Assembly (NCBI RefSeq): GCF_010747415.1
Contig: NZ_JAAGNZ010000007.1
Location: forward strand, 1-64,000
DNA: 64,000 nucleotides
Reading direction: 5' to 3'
DNA from: Spirosoma agri
GTDB taxonomy: Bacteria > Bacteroidota > Bacteroidia > Cytophagales > Spirosomataceae
Shown here: piece by piece, positions 18,601-27,552 of the stretch
Numbering within the stretch: the stretch's first letter is position 1
How the letters are laid out: every line of letters starts with the position of its first letter
Position numbers and translations under genes: made by a program
Notes under the pieces: generated by a model
Database searches by the model: none
What the model was told of the DNA's origin: nothing
What the model saw: the letters and a program-made list of their open reading frames with translations, nothing else

Positions 18601-18958
18601 CGTGAATCGCTATCGGTCAGAAGACCAGCCCGGTGATGGACAAGTGTATCGGGCGTCGCGGGGTGGTACGCAGAGCAACAGCACCCGACTCTCTTCTTTC
18701 TATTTGCAGAATGGCTCCTACCTCCGTTGCACCAACATTACGCTGGGCTACAACCTACCCGTGGCAAAGCTGACCAAAGCGAAGGTGAGTGCTCTTCGCC
18801 TGTATGTAAACGTGAACAACGCCTTCACGCTGACCAAGTATAAAGGCTACAATCCGGAAGTCGATTATAACAATGGCGCAAACCTTTCACCGGGTGTCGA
18901 TTACGGAAAATATCCGCTGGCTCGGGGCTATAATATCGGAGCAAAACTCTCTTTTTAA
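15608..18958 (+). CDS. SusC/RagA family TonB-linked outer membrane protein
   Basis: This 1116-aa protein has a signal peptide ending near SSAHAA, a CarboxypepD_reg-like domain at about 45-125 (LTGTVTDEQNQPIPGVNIVEK ... VGFATQELVV), a TonB-box-like and plug region at about 130-245 (VAVGYQTLRKSDVTGAI, VRGIGSINASSDPLYVIDG, GSRASGGVVIITTKRG), and a long beta-barrel ending in a typical aromatic terminus (GAKLSF). SusC proteins import oligosaccharides or other large nutrients with a SusD lid using TonB energy. The susD gene follows directly. No glycosidase or sensor is attached, so the substrate is unknown. ATG codons at 15608 and 15614 are both usable. Confidence 0.96.
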   Translation: MIMKRYSMTLSRLLICLLLVGSVVPSSSAHAAGRVTRWFLIHAARLTGTVTDEQNQPIPGVNIVEKQTRKGTVTDATGQFTLDVNPGSTLVFSSVGFATQELVVGSQQTLTVRLREDVNQLNEVVAVGYQTLRKSDVTGAIANVKARELNVTAPTLGQALVGKLAGVQVSQTGGAPYNTTKIRVRGIGSINASSDPLYVIDGFPAGNDVFINPNDIESIDILKDAASAAIYGSRASGGVVIITTKRGKDGKGKFDYEYQYGVNQLAKKVDLLDANGFAQLMIDGRNNAYRDLVQNSGKTWADAMFSDDNATRIAKVGNASSVSIPTDIYDFANQKLITPKYNTDWQNALYRNAPMSRHNLTFSGGNNGLRYLISGSYQNQQGIIVATSQERVNFRANIDGEISKKFKVGASLFVTSNKNREVQEGRFNQGPILGALIMPPTFRAYDDNGNLVKNEVAAQQPVYGYQTIENPVALAMETNINRRGLRGTYNGTASYEIIPGLVAKANLGLQTYSEKYEYYLPTSLSNGNNPPYSPQAIAAATATALTLNTQNVLAEFTATYTKQLGKHSLNGLVGYTAQKTNLDQISVSAQGFQNDAVQEITAKGADPTNFFQSNTTSSVGFSGTGKQEETLLSYLARAEYNYDGRYYLTAAFRTDGSSRFGPANRWGNFPSLSGGWTISNEPFYTDWLGAASTLKLRGSWGLTGNYNIPLYGYQQTMASPTGAVFGSGTIQTAFYSGALKDQKLGWESTSQFNVGLDVGLFNNRLLLIANGYLSNSYNLLFNQPVSAISGATSILTNLRNSKIQNKGIEFQADGRVLSTQDVKLNLSGNISFNRNKVLNMGGANTILVAGAERSYITHITQEGQPVGMFYGFKVVGMVRQKDVDNIAADNAVYNAATQSFPAGYVLKGPARSTASTNPLRPGDLIFQDVNGDGVVTDADKQVIGTPYPKFTYGFSLNASYKAFDANASFNGSYGSQVLDGQDYYVYNMEGSGNQYANVVNRYRSEDQPGDGQVYRASRGGTQSNSTRLSSFYLQNGSYLRCTNITLGYNLPVAKLTKAKVSALRLYVNVNNAFTLTKYKGYNPEVDYNNGANLSPGVDYGKYPLARGYNIGAKLSF

Positions 18959-19004
18959 GCCAGCGTATCGCCGGTCAACTGTCACAATTAGCTGTCAAAA
19001 AAAC

Positions 19005-20540
19005 ATGAAGCATATACCACTAACCCGATTTATTCCTGCGCTGCTGCTAGTGCTGCTGGGTGCGTGCCGTCAGGATTTTTTAGTTGAAAACAACCCGAAC
19101 GCCATCATCACCGCCGATTATTACAAGACGGAAAACGATGTGCTGCTTGCCCTGAATGGGGTTTATCAGGCGCTACGGGACAACAGCGGAGTGGCCGAAA
19201 ACAGTGGCCTCTACTCCGAAGAGCGCTCCGACAATACGGGGCGTAACGACAACCAGTCGAATGCAGGAGAGCCATTCCAGTTCAACGCGTTCGCCATTCT
19301 ACCGAGCAATTCGTACCTGCAAACGCATTGGAACTCACTCTATCAAACCATTACACGGGCTAACTATGTGCTGGCGGGTTCTGAGACGGTAACCTACACC
19401 AAAGCGGAAACCAAATTGCAGTATCAGGCGGAAGCCAAGTTTATCCGGGCGCTGATCTACTTTAATCTGGTGCGGAAGTGGGGCGATGTACCCCTGGTGA
19501 CAAAACCCCTCACAACAACCGAGGAAGCGGCCGCGAACACATTCCGGGAGAAAAAAGAAAAGGTGTACGAACAGATCGTGGCCGACCTGACCGACGTAAT
19601 CAACAGCCCACTGCCCGATATACAGTCGGCGGCCAACAAAGGGCGCGTATCGAAAGTGGCGGGTAATGCGCTGCTGGGTCAAGTGTATCTGACGATGGCT
19701 ACCACGCTCGATCAGGCAAACCGGAATGCCAATCTGGCGCAGGCCAAAACGTTTCTGACCAATGCGTACAACAAACGGACATTTGGTCAGCTGAAGGAGA
19801 TTGCCTACGCCGATGTGTTTGACGTGAGTAAGAAAACGACTAATCCGGAAGCAATTTTCCAGATCGTGTACAAACAGGGTGACATCAACTATGCATCAAG
19901 CATTGCCTTCAACAACCAGGCACAGGGCGAAACGATTAACTCGCTCAGAACGACGACGGGAGTGGGCGGCAACGTCACGCCCGACTTGGTGAAGGACTAC
20001 GAAGATGGGGATATTCGAAAAGATTTCTCCATCAAATACGCCAACGCGGCCGTGGTGAAAGATTATTTTATTACCAAGTACAGAGATGCCAGCTCCACCG
20101 CCGGAACGAGCGGGTACGGGGGTAATGAATGGCTTTTGATCCGCTATGCCGATGTTATACTGATGCTGGCCGAAGTGAATCTGTATCTGGGTGATGAAGC
20201 AACGGCTATAGGTTTTCTGGATCAGGTACGGGATCGGGCCAAGTTGCCCCTGTACAGCGTAGCAAAAACGAACTCGGCTTACAGTGCCAAATACCCAACG
20301 CTCAAGCTCGCCATCCTGCACGAACGACGCGTTGAACTGGCCTTCGAAAATCAGCGGTGGTTCGATCTGCTGCGGTTCTTTACACCCACCGAACTGGTCA
20401 CCTACATTCGCTCAAAAAGTCAGGCCGATTTTGGTGTAGCCCAATTGACGAACTTCGGAACGAAAGACTACTACTACCCAATTCCGTTCAACGAAGTGAA
20501 ACTGAACCCGACCGGTATGTATCAAAACCCAGGGTATTAA
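19005..20540 (+). CDS. RagB/SusD family nutrient-binding lipoprotein
   Basis: The start at 19005 gives 511 aa and a proper lipoprotein signal (PALLLVLLGAC, Cys21); an upstream GTG/ATG frame overlapping susC is ignored. SusD marks include DFLVENNPNAIITADYYKTENDVLLALNGVYQAL near the N-terminus, AEAKFIRALIYFNLVRKWGDVPLVT at the TPR helices, and the C-terminal LLIRYADVILMLAEVNLYLG, ILHERRVELAFENQRWFDLLRF and YYPIPFNEVKLNP. It should lie on the cell surface and form the hinged lid over the SusC channel encoded 46 bases upstream. Confidence 0.96.
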   Translation: MKHIPLTRFIPALLLVLLGACRQDFLVENNPNAIITADYYKTENDVLLALNGVYQALRDNSGVAENSGLYSEERSDNTGRNDNQSNAGEPFQFNAFAILPSNSYLQTHWNSLYQTITRANYVLAGSETVTYTKAETKLQYQAEAKFIRALIYFNLVRKWGDVPLVTKPLTTTEEAAANTFREKKEKVYEQIVADLTDVINSPLPDIQSAANKGRVSKVAGNALLGQVYLTMATTLDQANRNANLAQAKTFLTNAYNKRTFGQLKEIAYADVFDVSKKTTNPEAIFQIVYKQGDINYASSIAFNNQAQGETINSLRTTTGVGGNVTPDLVKDYEDGDIRKDFSIKYANAAVVKDYFITKYRDASSTAGTSGYGGNEWLLIRYADVILMLAEVNLYLGDEATAIGFLDQVRDRAKLPLYSVAKTNSAYSAKYPTLKLAILHERRVELAFENQRWFDLLRFFTPTELVTYIRSKSQADFGVAQLTNFGTKDYYYPIPFNEVKLNPTGMYQNPGY

Positions 20541-20563
20541 TGTTCAGTCCTGGTGCTAAGTGA

Positions 20564-20630
20564 AACGTCAGGATTTGTCAGTCCCCACAAAGGTCGTCGC
20601 CGACTATGTGGGCTGACAAATCCTGACGTT
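20564..20630 (+). terminator. Terminator hairpin after susD
   Basis: Arms 20564-20589 and 20607-20630 pair over an 18-bp perfect outer stem (AACGTCAGGATTTGTCAG with its complement), then pair further after a two-base bulge. A CTTTT follows. It lies 24 bases past the susD stop. Confidence 0.75.
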
Positions 20631-20804
20631 CTTTTGACTAATGGGCTAGAGAGTGTATTGCCGTAGCCTCCTCACGGCTATCTACGCTTCGTTCTGCTGG
20701 ATACGTTCAAACCCACTTATTAACTTAATCCGTAGACGAAGCCTGAATCCTAGCAAAACCCTGTATGCAGCATGAACTCCGGCGCTCCAAGACAACTTAC
20801 TCGT

Positions 20805-21275
20805 TTATTGATCCCACTGGGAAAAAGGATAGTTCAGCAGATTGGCGTTGTAATACTTTTCGTCAGACGTTACTTCTTGATCGATCCAGTCGGGAAATGC
20901 TACCGTTTGCTGTTCATCCGCAAGTTCGACTTCTGCAACAACCAGGCCCTGGTTTTCTTCCTGAAATTCATCGACCTCCCAAACCAGCCCTTCGTAGAAT
21001 ACTCGGTAGCGAACCTTCCTGATAATCGGTGATTGGCAAAGATGATCAAGCATTGACTGAGCATCGGCGTAAGGAATGGGATACTCATATTCAGTCCGGT
21101 TCGCACCGACCGTTCTGCCTTTGATGGTTAGATACGCGCGGTCTTCTACCGTACGAACCCGCACGGTCCGGTCCGGGTGAGTGCTCAGATAGCCTTGCTG
21201 GTACAGTTGGCCCTCGCTCTGTTTTTTCCACTCCTCTCCCTTAACCAAAAACTTTCGTTCGATTTCGATTCCCAT
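20805..21275 (-). CDS. CYTH domain protein (triphosphate tunnel metalloenzyme)
   Basis: This 156-aa protein begins MGIEIERKFLV, the ExExK signature of the CYTH superfamily, and continues with VRVRTVEDRAYLTIKGR and YEYPIP, the alternating charged strands that line the tunnel. Its length equals a single CYTH domain of the ygiF/NE1496 type. Such enzymes hydrolyse tripolyphosphate or other organic triphosphates with divalent metal. The upstream neighbour encodes a CHAD domain protein, a pairing often associated with polyphosphate. The gap of about 33 bases suggests an operon with CHAD first. Confidence 0.92.
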   Translation of the reverse strand: MGIEIERKFLVKGEEWKKQSEGQLYQQGYLSTHPDRTVRVRTVEDRAYLTIKGRTVGANRTEYEYPIPYADAQSMLDHLCQSPIIRKVRYRVFYEGLVWEVDEFQEENQGLVVAEVELADEQQTVAFPDWIDQEVTSDEKYYNANLLNYPFSQWDQ

Positions 21276-21308
21276 GATACGTGCGTCAAGTAATTTGAAG
21301 GTGGTAGT

Positions 21309-22235
21309 CTAGTCTACGATTTCCTGACGAGCTTCCGCCTGCCATATTTTCCAGTGCAGCCGAAACCGTCTTACAAATTCACCAGCCTTTTCGGCCAGTA
21401 ACCGGTTTGCCAGGGGGTGGATTTGCGTCTGCAACTGAGTTCGTTCTTGTTGCAGTGCTTGCAGTAGTGTTTTTTTCGATTGTTCGTTACGCAGCACAAG
21501 CCGATCGGATTCTATCAACTGGGCTAACACGCCAAAATCATGGTCATCGCCTAACAGTTCACCCAGGCGACCCAGCTCATGCGCATAGGCTTTAAACAGA
21601 CCGGGCCAGATCGGTTGCAACAACCGGGTATGATACCATAACGTTTTCACTTCTTTGCGTAACTCATGAAAATGGTCAATACTGGGTTCGTGGATGGCTT
21701 CTTTCAACGCCTGGCGCGCCCGCCGGTAAGTACGTTTCAGATTAGGTGCCATCAGTCGAAAGCCTGTATGGTGCCTGGAAAGACCCCTTACCCGCTGGGA
21801 TGCCTGCTTAAAGGCACTGGACACCCGGTCAATCTGAGTAGCATCGTTATAAAACGCGTTGGCGGCTTGCTCCTGCTGCCCGATCAGGGCTTTTCGAAGG
21901 CTACCGAATAACTGAGCCGATAGACAAGTCGGTTGAGCCTGACGAAGCTTATCCAGGGTTTTAATCATGACAGTCGCATCCCGTAAGGAAGACAGCTGCT
22001 TGCCAATCGCTCGGTAGTGCTTGTTCGCCCGTTTGAAGTCTTTTTCGTTCAGCTCACTACGAACCAATCGAAAAAGGGCTCTTATTTTTTTTATTCGTTT
22101 TCGGATACTGTGAATTGTTTCTGGGGCTACCTGGCCCGGCTTATCCAAGGCATCAAGAGCCGCCTTTACTTCTTCGGTTAGAATTCGATTGATATTCGCG
22201 GCAATGGATTCCTGCCGTTCAAAGACATACCCCAT
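21309..22235 (-). CDS. CHAD domain protein
   Basis: The ATG at 22235 (MGYVFERQE) is preferred over a TTG two codons earlier, giving 308 aa. The protein is helical with conserved histidines and basic residues typical of CHAD: ETIHSIRKRIKKIRALFRLVR at about 40-60, YRAIGKQLSSLRDATVM, HFHELRKEVKTLWYHTRLL at about 190-208 and LGELLGDDHDFGVL. CHAD domains bind inorganic polyphosphate through their positively charged surface. It is co-directional with, and upstream of, the CYTH gene, so both probably act on polyphosphate or related phosphates. Confidence 0.92.
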   Translation of the reverse strand: MGYVFERQESIAANINRILTEEVKAALDALDKPGQVAPETIHSIRKRIKKIRALFRLVRSELNEKDFKRANKHYRAIGKQLSSLRDATVMIKTLDKLRQAQPTCLSAQLFGSLRKALIGQQEQAANAFYNDATQIDRVSSAFKQASQRVRGLSRHHTGFRLMAPNLKRTYRRARQALKEAIHEPSIDHFHELRKEVKTLWYHTRLLQPIWPGLFKAYAHELGRLGELLGDDHDFGVLAQLIESDRLVLRNEQSKKTLLQALQQERTQLQTQIHPLANRLLAEKAGEFVRRFRLHWKIWQAEARQEIVD

Positions 22236-22751
22236 GGTCAATCCGTTTTAGTAAGCTTTTGACGGATAACCCGACAAATGGCCACTTGGATTTAACTTTT
22301 CAGATTCGACCACGTGCTGCTTAAACCCTTCCTGCCCTTTACAAGACAAGAGGCTTCCCGATTTAGCTACCTTATGCTAAAAATGATGAGCTAGGTAATT
22401 GGCAAATAAAACGTTCGCGCTACTTTACTAGCCCCAATGCAAGTTGGGTTATTTATATTGACGTAAAGCCGTGTCTAGCTTGGATACGGCTTTTTTGTTC
22501 CACCCCGGCTGGGCTATTCCTGAACCCAGTAACCTATACGTGCGCAATACCTGGACGGACGTGGAACAGATCGTCCGGATTCTATCGTAAAAGTCTACTG
22601 CAACCAACAACGCATCTGATGCATGGCTGGAGAGCTACGAAACAAGCGTGTATGGCTCGGTATACAGAAGCAATGAGATTGGTTAAGCAGTAACAGCACC
22701 ATTAGTCTGACCATGAATAGCTCCCCTAGTAAACGTTGAGCACGAGTTCCC
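22236..22751. other. Intergenic region with an orphan terminator
   Basis: About 515 bases without a convincing gene. It contains the hairpins at 22435-22497 described separately. Confidence 0.4.
22466..22497 (+). terminator. Rho-independent-type terminator not following a gene
   Basis: The stem AAAGCCGT / ACGGCTTT encloses a short loop and is followed by six or more T residues on the plus strand. No plus-strand gene ends nearby (susD ends about 1.9 kb upstream). A smaller hairpin (CCCAA / TTGGG) lies at about 22433-22449. The pair could be the 3' end of a small RNA. Confidence 0.5.
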
Positions 22752-23267
22752 TCAGTCGTAATCTAGATAGGTCGCAAAACGCTTGTCAATACGCCGTTGC
22801 CCAATCTGCGCCTGTTCGAGTTGCCGGAGGTAGAGCGTTATCTGTAATTCAAGACGGACACAGCAAGACTCCCAATGGGGCGTGTGGGGGAGATCTCGAA
22901 TACGACTATTCGTGTCGTCGATGGCTAGTTCAAGCCAATCGATTCGGGTCTGGTATGTAGCGTGCAATAGCCGGGAAAAACCAGTGAGCAGCCGGTTATG
23001 AGCCGATTTTAGACTAATCGGCTTATTCAGAAGAGCTTGCCAGTCGTGCTCCAGATTCTTAATATGCGTTCCAACTGGCTCACCGTCGAAAGCCTCGACG
23101 GGCAATGGCGTGCGCTGACCATTATCGATCAGATCAACACTGATCAACACATCCCCGGTTGCGGTAATCGTACCAAGTACATCAAAAGCAGCTTCCAGTT
23201 CAGGAACGTGACAGAAAAAGGGTCGAAAATTACCCTCCCTGTCCATGGTGACAGACAATAAGAACAT
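22752..23267 (-). CDS. Hypothetical protein
   Basis: This 171-aa cytoplasmic protein starts at an ATG. It has no signal peptide or membrane segment. The N-terminal half (RPFFCHVPELEAAFDVLGTITATGDVLISVDLIDNG) looks like a beta-rich region and the C-terminal half (HNRLLTGFSRLLHATYQTRIDWLELAIDDTNSRIRDL) is helical and amphipathic. I recognise no family. It stands alone, upstream of a lone receiver gene on the same strand but about 115 bases from it. Confidence 0.55.
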   Translation of the reverse strand: MFLLSVTMDREGNFRPFFCHVPELEAAFDVLGTITATGDVLISVDLIDNGQRTPLPVEAFDGEPVGTHIKNLEHDWQALLNKPISLKSAHNRLLTGFSRLLHATYQTRIDWLELAIDDTNSRIRDLPHTPHWESCCVRLELQITLYLRQLEQAQIGQRRIDKRFATYLDYD

Positions 23268-23382
23268 ACCCGTAGAAAATTAAACAAGTTGTAGCGTATA
23301 CGCCTAACGGTTCAGCTATGTTTAGTAAGCAGTAGCAGATCGTGAGCCAAAGGAGCCTCCACAGTACTCACTGCTAACGAAC

Positions 23383-23859
23383 TTAAAACCCATAGTGGGT
23401 TGGCGGCAACGTAGCCGTCTCCCACCAGTACGTGCGCAGATCCCGGAAAAGAGTTAGCCAGTCCGTAAACTCAATGGGCTTAACCACATAAGCCGAAGCA
23501 CCCAGTTGATAAGCCTGACCAATATCAGCCCGGTCGGTCGAGACAGTTAGCACCACAACCGGAATTTTACCGATTGCCGTTGAGGTCGCTTTGATCTGTT
23601 TAAGCAACTCCCACCCATCGGAACTCGCCGGCAAGTAGAGATCCATCAAAATCAGTTTGGGGTATTCCCATTCTTGATAGTGCCAGCTCTCGATTAGCGC
23701 TACTGTCTGCGTCAGGTTGGCTGTCCGCTGAGCGGTTACTCCACTCATACAGTGACTCATTGCCTGTTGGATGAGTAGCCATTGATCGTCGTTATCCTCG
23801 ATGACGAGTACTTTAGCGTTCCTGAGATTAGCTTTACTGGGGGTAAGTGTATTTGGCAT
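23383..23859 (-). CDS. Stand-alone response regulator receiver
   Basis: This 158-aa single receiver domain has the acidic pair in VLVIEDNDDQ, the phospho-acceptor aspartate in LILMDLYLP, the switch threonine in VVVLTVS, and the conserved lysine in YVVKPIEF. There is no output domain. Receivers of this Rcp1-like kind often work with cytoplasmic phytochrome-like or PAS kinases such as the one at 7146. That link is speculative because the two genes are 15 kb apart. Confidence 0.9.
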   Translation of the reverse strand: MPNTLTPSKANLRNAKVLVIEDNDDQWLLIQQAMSHCMSGVTAQRTANLTQTVALIESWHYQEWEYPKLILMDLYLPASSDGWELLKQIKATSTAIGKIPVVVLTVSTDRADIGQAYQLGASAYVVKPIEFTDWLTLFRDLRTYWWETATLPPTHYGF

Positions 23860-24538
23860 GAGTACGGGGAGGATTAGTAGGCTTATCCCTCTCGCGAAGA
23901 GCCAGGCTGAAGGGATGAAGGCGTACTACCAACACGATCGGAATGTGAATCCTTGGATGTAGTGCGGGAGGCCAGGCTAAGACGTGCAGAAGGCAGTCAC
24001 GAGGTGTCCAATCCGCGCGCTTATCGGCTAAGGCAACGGCAGGGCAGAGATCGTACATAGTAAAGGTAAGCTACTTCAGTTGAAAACAAACCCAAATAGC
24101 TGTTTTTATCGACGCGTAGTCAACCCAGATAAGCAACGGCTATACATGGATAGGTTGATCCATGTAGCCCAATGGCAGCACCAATCCAGCTGATAAACGT
24201 CAACGAGCCTGACCGAATAGAAGGAATCTGTTGAATGACTCATAGTTATAAGGCACCTACATTGACAACTTGCGTCCAGGAGTAGACTAGTGATCTACCA
24301 AAGAAAATAATAGCGGGTTTGGTTGGGCCAAGCTCCAGTTTGGCCCAACCTGTCTGCTGGTCAAATTTACGCTCCGAATTAAATGGATAAAGCATTAGCG
24401 GCATCTTCCCGTGTTTGCTTTGCTTTCATCAGAGAATAGAAGGATTCATTGACCGGGCCATCCTCATGGCGGACTGATCAATTATAAACGTAGCTAATCA
24501 GCAGTCCTAATGCCTTTACTGACAATCTGTTATTCTCG
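23860..24538. other. Gene-free region with an 11-bp hairpin
   Basis: About 680 bases without a convincing gene. A hairpin at 24321-24350 (GGTTGGGCCAA, 8-nt loop, TTGGCCCAACC) lies downstream of the CAP-domain gene on the minus strand and may be its terminator. Confidence 0.5.
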
Positions 24539-26284
24539 TTATTGGGCCAGCTTCAGTTGAGCACCGGTCAGGAACGAAACCCGCCCACCAGTCTGATAGA
24601 CGATCTTGGTTGCCAAAGCCGTAACCCCAGCGCCAACCGTGACGACATGGCCAACCTGTACCTGGTCGGTTGCGGTTGGTACCCGGTTGCAGGACCAGGT
24701 ATCCGGGCTGGTCCAGTTGCCGTTCCGAACGGTTGTCATCACGGTACAGGGTGGCGATGAAGATTGAATCCATAGCCCATAATCCTCCATCTGGCCAGCG
24801 CCATATTGTGCACTGCCTGTAAGGGCGCATGGCGTTCCGGCTGAGCTGGGACTATCGGCCATCACCCGAATCCGTAGCAGCGTGTTGACCGTTGCCGTTT
24901 GCGGAATAGCTACCACCGCCGTCGCGCTGTTTGCCGAACTGGTTAGTACCTGTTCGCCCGCGTCGGTGAATACGCCATTCCCGTTGTAATCAATCCAGAC
25001 CCGTAGCTGGTGGCTGTTGGTAAAGATTCCTTTCACCGAAACGGTATAGCTACTGCCTGCCGTAACGGTGGTCTGCGTCACGCACGATAGATCGAGGTAG
25101 TTGTACCCATCACTACTGGATGTGGACGATTGATTGTCGATCGTGTTAAATCGGAAGTTTTCCGTACCATAATAAATACTCTGTCCACCCGATACCGCCA
25201 CGGAACAGGAAGCGACCGGGCTGGGTCCGGGACAGCCTGCACCCGCCGGGTCAATAGCGACAACCGTGTATGAGTAGGGGGGCTGGGTAACCCCGTTTAG
25301 GACGACACCCGATACCGTTACCCGAAACGATTTGTCAGCAGATCCATTCCAGGCCAGATCGGTAGCCGCATTGTCCAGATTCCAGACAAGCGTGTTGTCG
25401 CCAGCACCATTGGAAACCGGATGGGTCGTCAGGGCAAGCGGTGTTCCCGTCTGATCTTGTACCGTTACCGAAGCCGACGAGAACGTTGCGCCCGGAATGC
25501 TGAACGACCAGCGAGGGGGAATCAGGGTCCGGGGTACAAAACCGGCGGGGGGGAAGGCAACATACGCGGGCAGCGAAACGGGCGTGACGAAGAGATTAAA
25601 CACCCACAGGGCGTCGCTGAACCCAAAGCCGTTAGAATTAGTCCGGGCGCTACCGTGACCAAAACTGGCTGCACGCGAGTAGAGAATCCAGCGTCTGTGG
25701 CCAGCGATCTCATTGCCATTGCCGTTGTCGTCCATGAATTGTTTGACAGCCTGGCTGGAATGACTGCCTAGTGCCAAGTTGGAGTTGGCCGCTCCATTAT
25801 AGCCCTGGGGTGTGTAACAGAGCCAGGTAGAAGGCGGAGCATGACTCAGATTATTGTTGGCAGCCATGATCAGGGCAGCCGCCTGCGTATCGGTATTGCG
25901 GCTGGGGTCGAACGTCATGTTGTCGGGTAAGCCCACCAGTCGACGGTAGTAGTTGATCCGCTGAAGGGTACGATCCTGAGCTAGTTGGGAGATCATGCCC
26001 GGCACGCATCCGGAAAGATTCCCGGTCCAGTTGAGCTGGTTATCGCTCACGGCAGAACCAATATAATTCTGGTAATAGTCAGCGATCACGGCCGTGCGGC
26101 TCCAGGGATCGGTGACTGCGTTGACTACTACATCGCCGGGGTTTGCCAGTGAATCGGTTATGGGATGGGTATATCGAGGTGCTTCGTTGAGCGTGTCAAC
26201 GGGAGCCTGCTGAGCTGTGGCTTGTCGTGACACAAACAAGCTGACGAACAGACACCAGCGAACAAAGCGAAGAAATTTCTGCAT
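24539..26284 (-). CDS. Secreted CAP-domain and GEVED-domain protein
   Basis: The start at 26284 (MQKFLRFVRWCLF) gives 581 aa with a signal peptide ending ATAQ; the longer frame adds an implausible leader. Residues about 85-215 form a CAP/SCP-like domain (QRINYYRRLVGLPDNMTFD, AALIMAANNNLSHAPP, AGHRRWILYSRAASFGHG). A GEVED domain lies at about 400-515 (YNYLDLSC ... LRVWIDYNGNGVFTDAGEQVL ... MEDYGLWI), and the tail (GNWTSPDTWSCNRVPTATDQVQVGHVVTV) resembles the strand-rich ends of Bacteroidota surface proteins. It is likely cell-surface or extracellular. There is no clear type IX sorting domain at the end. Confidence 0.8.
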   Translation of the reverse strand: MQKFLRFVRWCLFVSLFVSRQATAQQAPVDTLNEAPRYTHPITDSLANPGDVVVNAVTDPWSRTAVIADYYQNYIGSAVSDNQLNWTGNLSGCVPGMISQLAQDRTLQRINYYRRLVGLPDNMTFDPSRNTDTQAAALIMAANNNLSHAPPSTWLCYTPQGYNGAANSNLALGSHSSQAVKQFMDDNGNGNEIAGHRRWILYSRAASFGHGSARTNSNGFGFSDALWVFNLFVTPVSLPAYVAFPPAGFVPRTLIPPRWSFSIPGATFSSASVTVQDQTGTPLALTTHPVSNGAGDNTLVWNLDNAATDLAWNGSADKSFRVTVSGVVLNGVTQPPYSYTVVAIDPAGAGCPGPSPVASCSVAVSGGQSIYYGTENFRFNTIDNQSSTSSSDGYNYLDLSCVTQTTVTAGSSYTVSVKGIFTNSHQLRVWIDYNGNGVFTDAGEQVLTSSANSATAVVAIPQTATVNTLLRIRVMADSPSSAGTPCALTGSAQYGAGQMEDYGLWIQSSSPPCTVMTTVRNGNWTSPDTWSCNRVPTATDQVQVGHVVTVGAGVTALATKIVYQTGGRVSFLTGAQLKLAQ

Positions 26285-27552
26285 AGGTTGAGTTAAGTGG
26301 CTGACCTGTGCATTGAAACTTATTTCTAGGTGTACTCGCATTAACGTGCGTTTTGAAGCTGAGGGAGCTGGTTAAACCGTCTTATCGGAGCTGGGAGGCA
26401 TTCGTCTTACTACGACGAACTTACCCATATGCTCATGCCTACCTGACGACCAACGTACAAGAAAAAAACAGTTGGTCCAAGTAGGATTGCTGCTGTACTC
26501 TATTTAGTTTTTTTCCGGCTGACCAACGTTATGCAGTCAACCGGAAAAAACTCACTATTGATCACAAGCCGTTTAATCGGCAGCAATAGGAAATACATGC
26601 GATTGGAACAATCCCGTAAGCTGATTGTAACGTGTAAATTTATACGCATGGTTTTAGGGTTGACCAGTGTTAGTCTTGTTTACGTGCCAATTAACCACCG
26701 GTCAGGACCAATAGGATGGAGAGCCCAAATTGTAGAAGAAGCAGGTGATCTTGCCGTTAAGAAACAACCCGCTGAGGATGTGTAGTGGATTGTTTGATTA
26801 CCATTTCCCGCATAAGGCTTGTCCGCTACGTTCTGTGTTAACCCGTAGGAAAGAGACCATTCATGTATGGTTTTCGGGGCAGATTTAAGGAGAAAACACC
26901 AAGTTGACCACGAGTAACGACGTGCATTAAGTGAAGTACTCCGGGAAATGACATCGAATCAGTATGACAAGAAACTGATCTTAACTAGCGGGACTACCGA
27001 GCAAGCAACCCCGATAGGATCAATCTACCATAGCGGGGTTAGATTCTGAGTGAGTCGGAGAGATCGAAAAACCTGTTACTCAACGTTGTTTGTCACAACA
27101 GTGCCAGTGGCTGGTAGTCTGCGGTCAAGATCACTCAATTTTTAGTTACTGCTTTTTTGAGTGTAGGGAATGGTTCTGTCTACCCGCAAGAGAAGCAGCA
27201 AATGAATCTTCCTAAAGAGCTTTTGGTTGCCTTCCTTTTGGCCGATACGCTTCTACCACGTATCCTGCTTCGGACCGCTCTTTTACGCTTGGACGGATTT
27301 AACTTAAGATCTTTAGCTTACTGATCCTACCCGTCAAAGTCATAAAGGAGCAAAAATGCGCTACCTAGGTATCCTGTCCATTAGTCATTATACGTAGTAT
27401 GCCAATACCCAATTTTACGTATAATGACTAATAGACAGAATACCAGCCACTGGAAGTTGGTGAAAACTTATTCTATTATTAATGCAATCAACAAGAATTG
27501 CCTAGTGGCCCAACAAAATGGATAATTTATTCATCACTTTCAGCCCTGATTT
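26285..27552. other. Long gene-poor region (about 1.27 kb)
   Basis: No open frame here has a recognisable sequence. An 84-codon frame at 26531-26785 (plus) is the longest and has no family signature. Hairpins occur at 26506-26552 (TTTTTTCCGG / CCGGAAAAAA), 27007-27040 (AACCCCG / CGGGGTT) and 27370-27442. It may be decayed coding DNA. Confidence 0.4.
27370..27442. repeat. Imperfect 27-bp inverted repeat
   Basis: Arms 27370-27396 and 27416-27442 match at 25 of 27 bases, with the inner 17 bases (ATTAGTCATTATACGTA) exact and a 19-nt loop. It lies about 110 bases past the sigma factor stop and could end that transcript, but it is unusually long and AT-rich for a terminator. Confidence 0.5.

Noticed and set aside
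18873..19004. Upstream extension of the susD frame overlapping susC
   Set aside because: The lipoprotein signal begins at 19005, and the extension has no similarity to SusD leaders.
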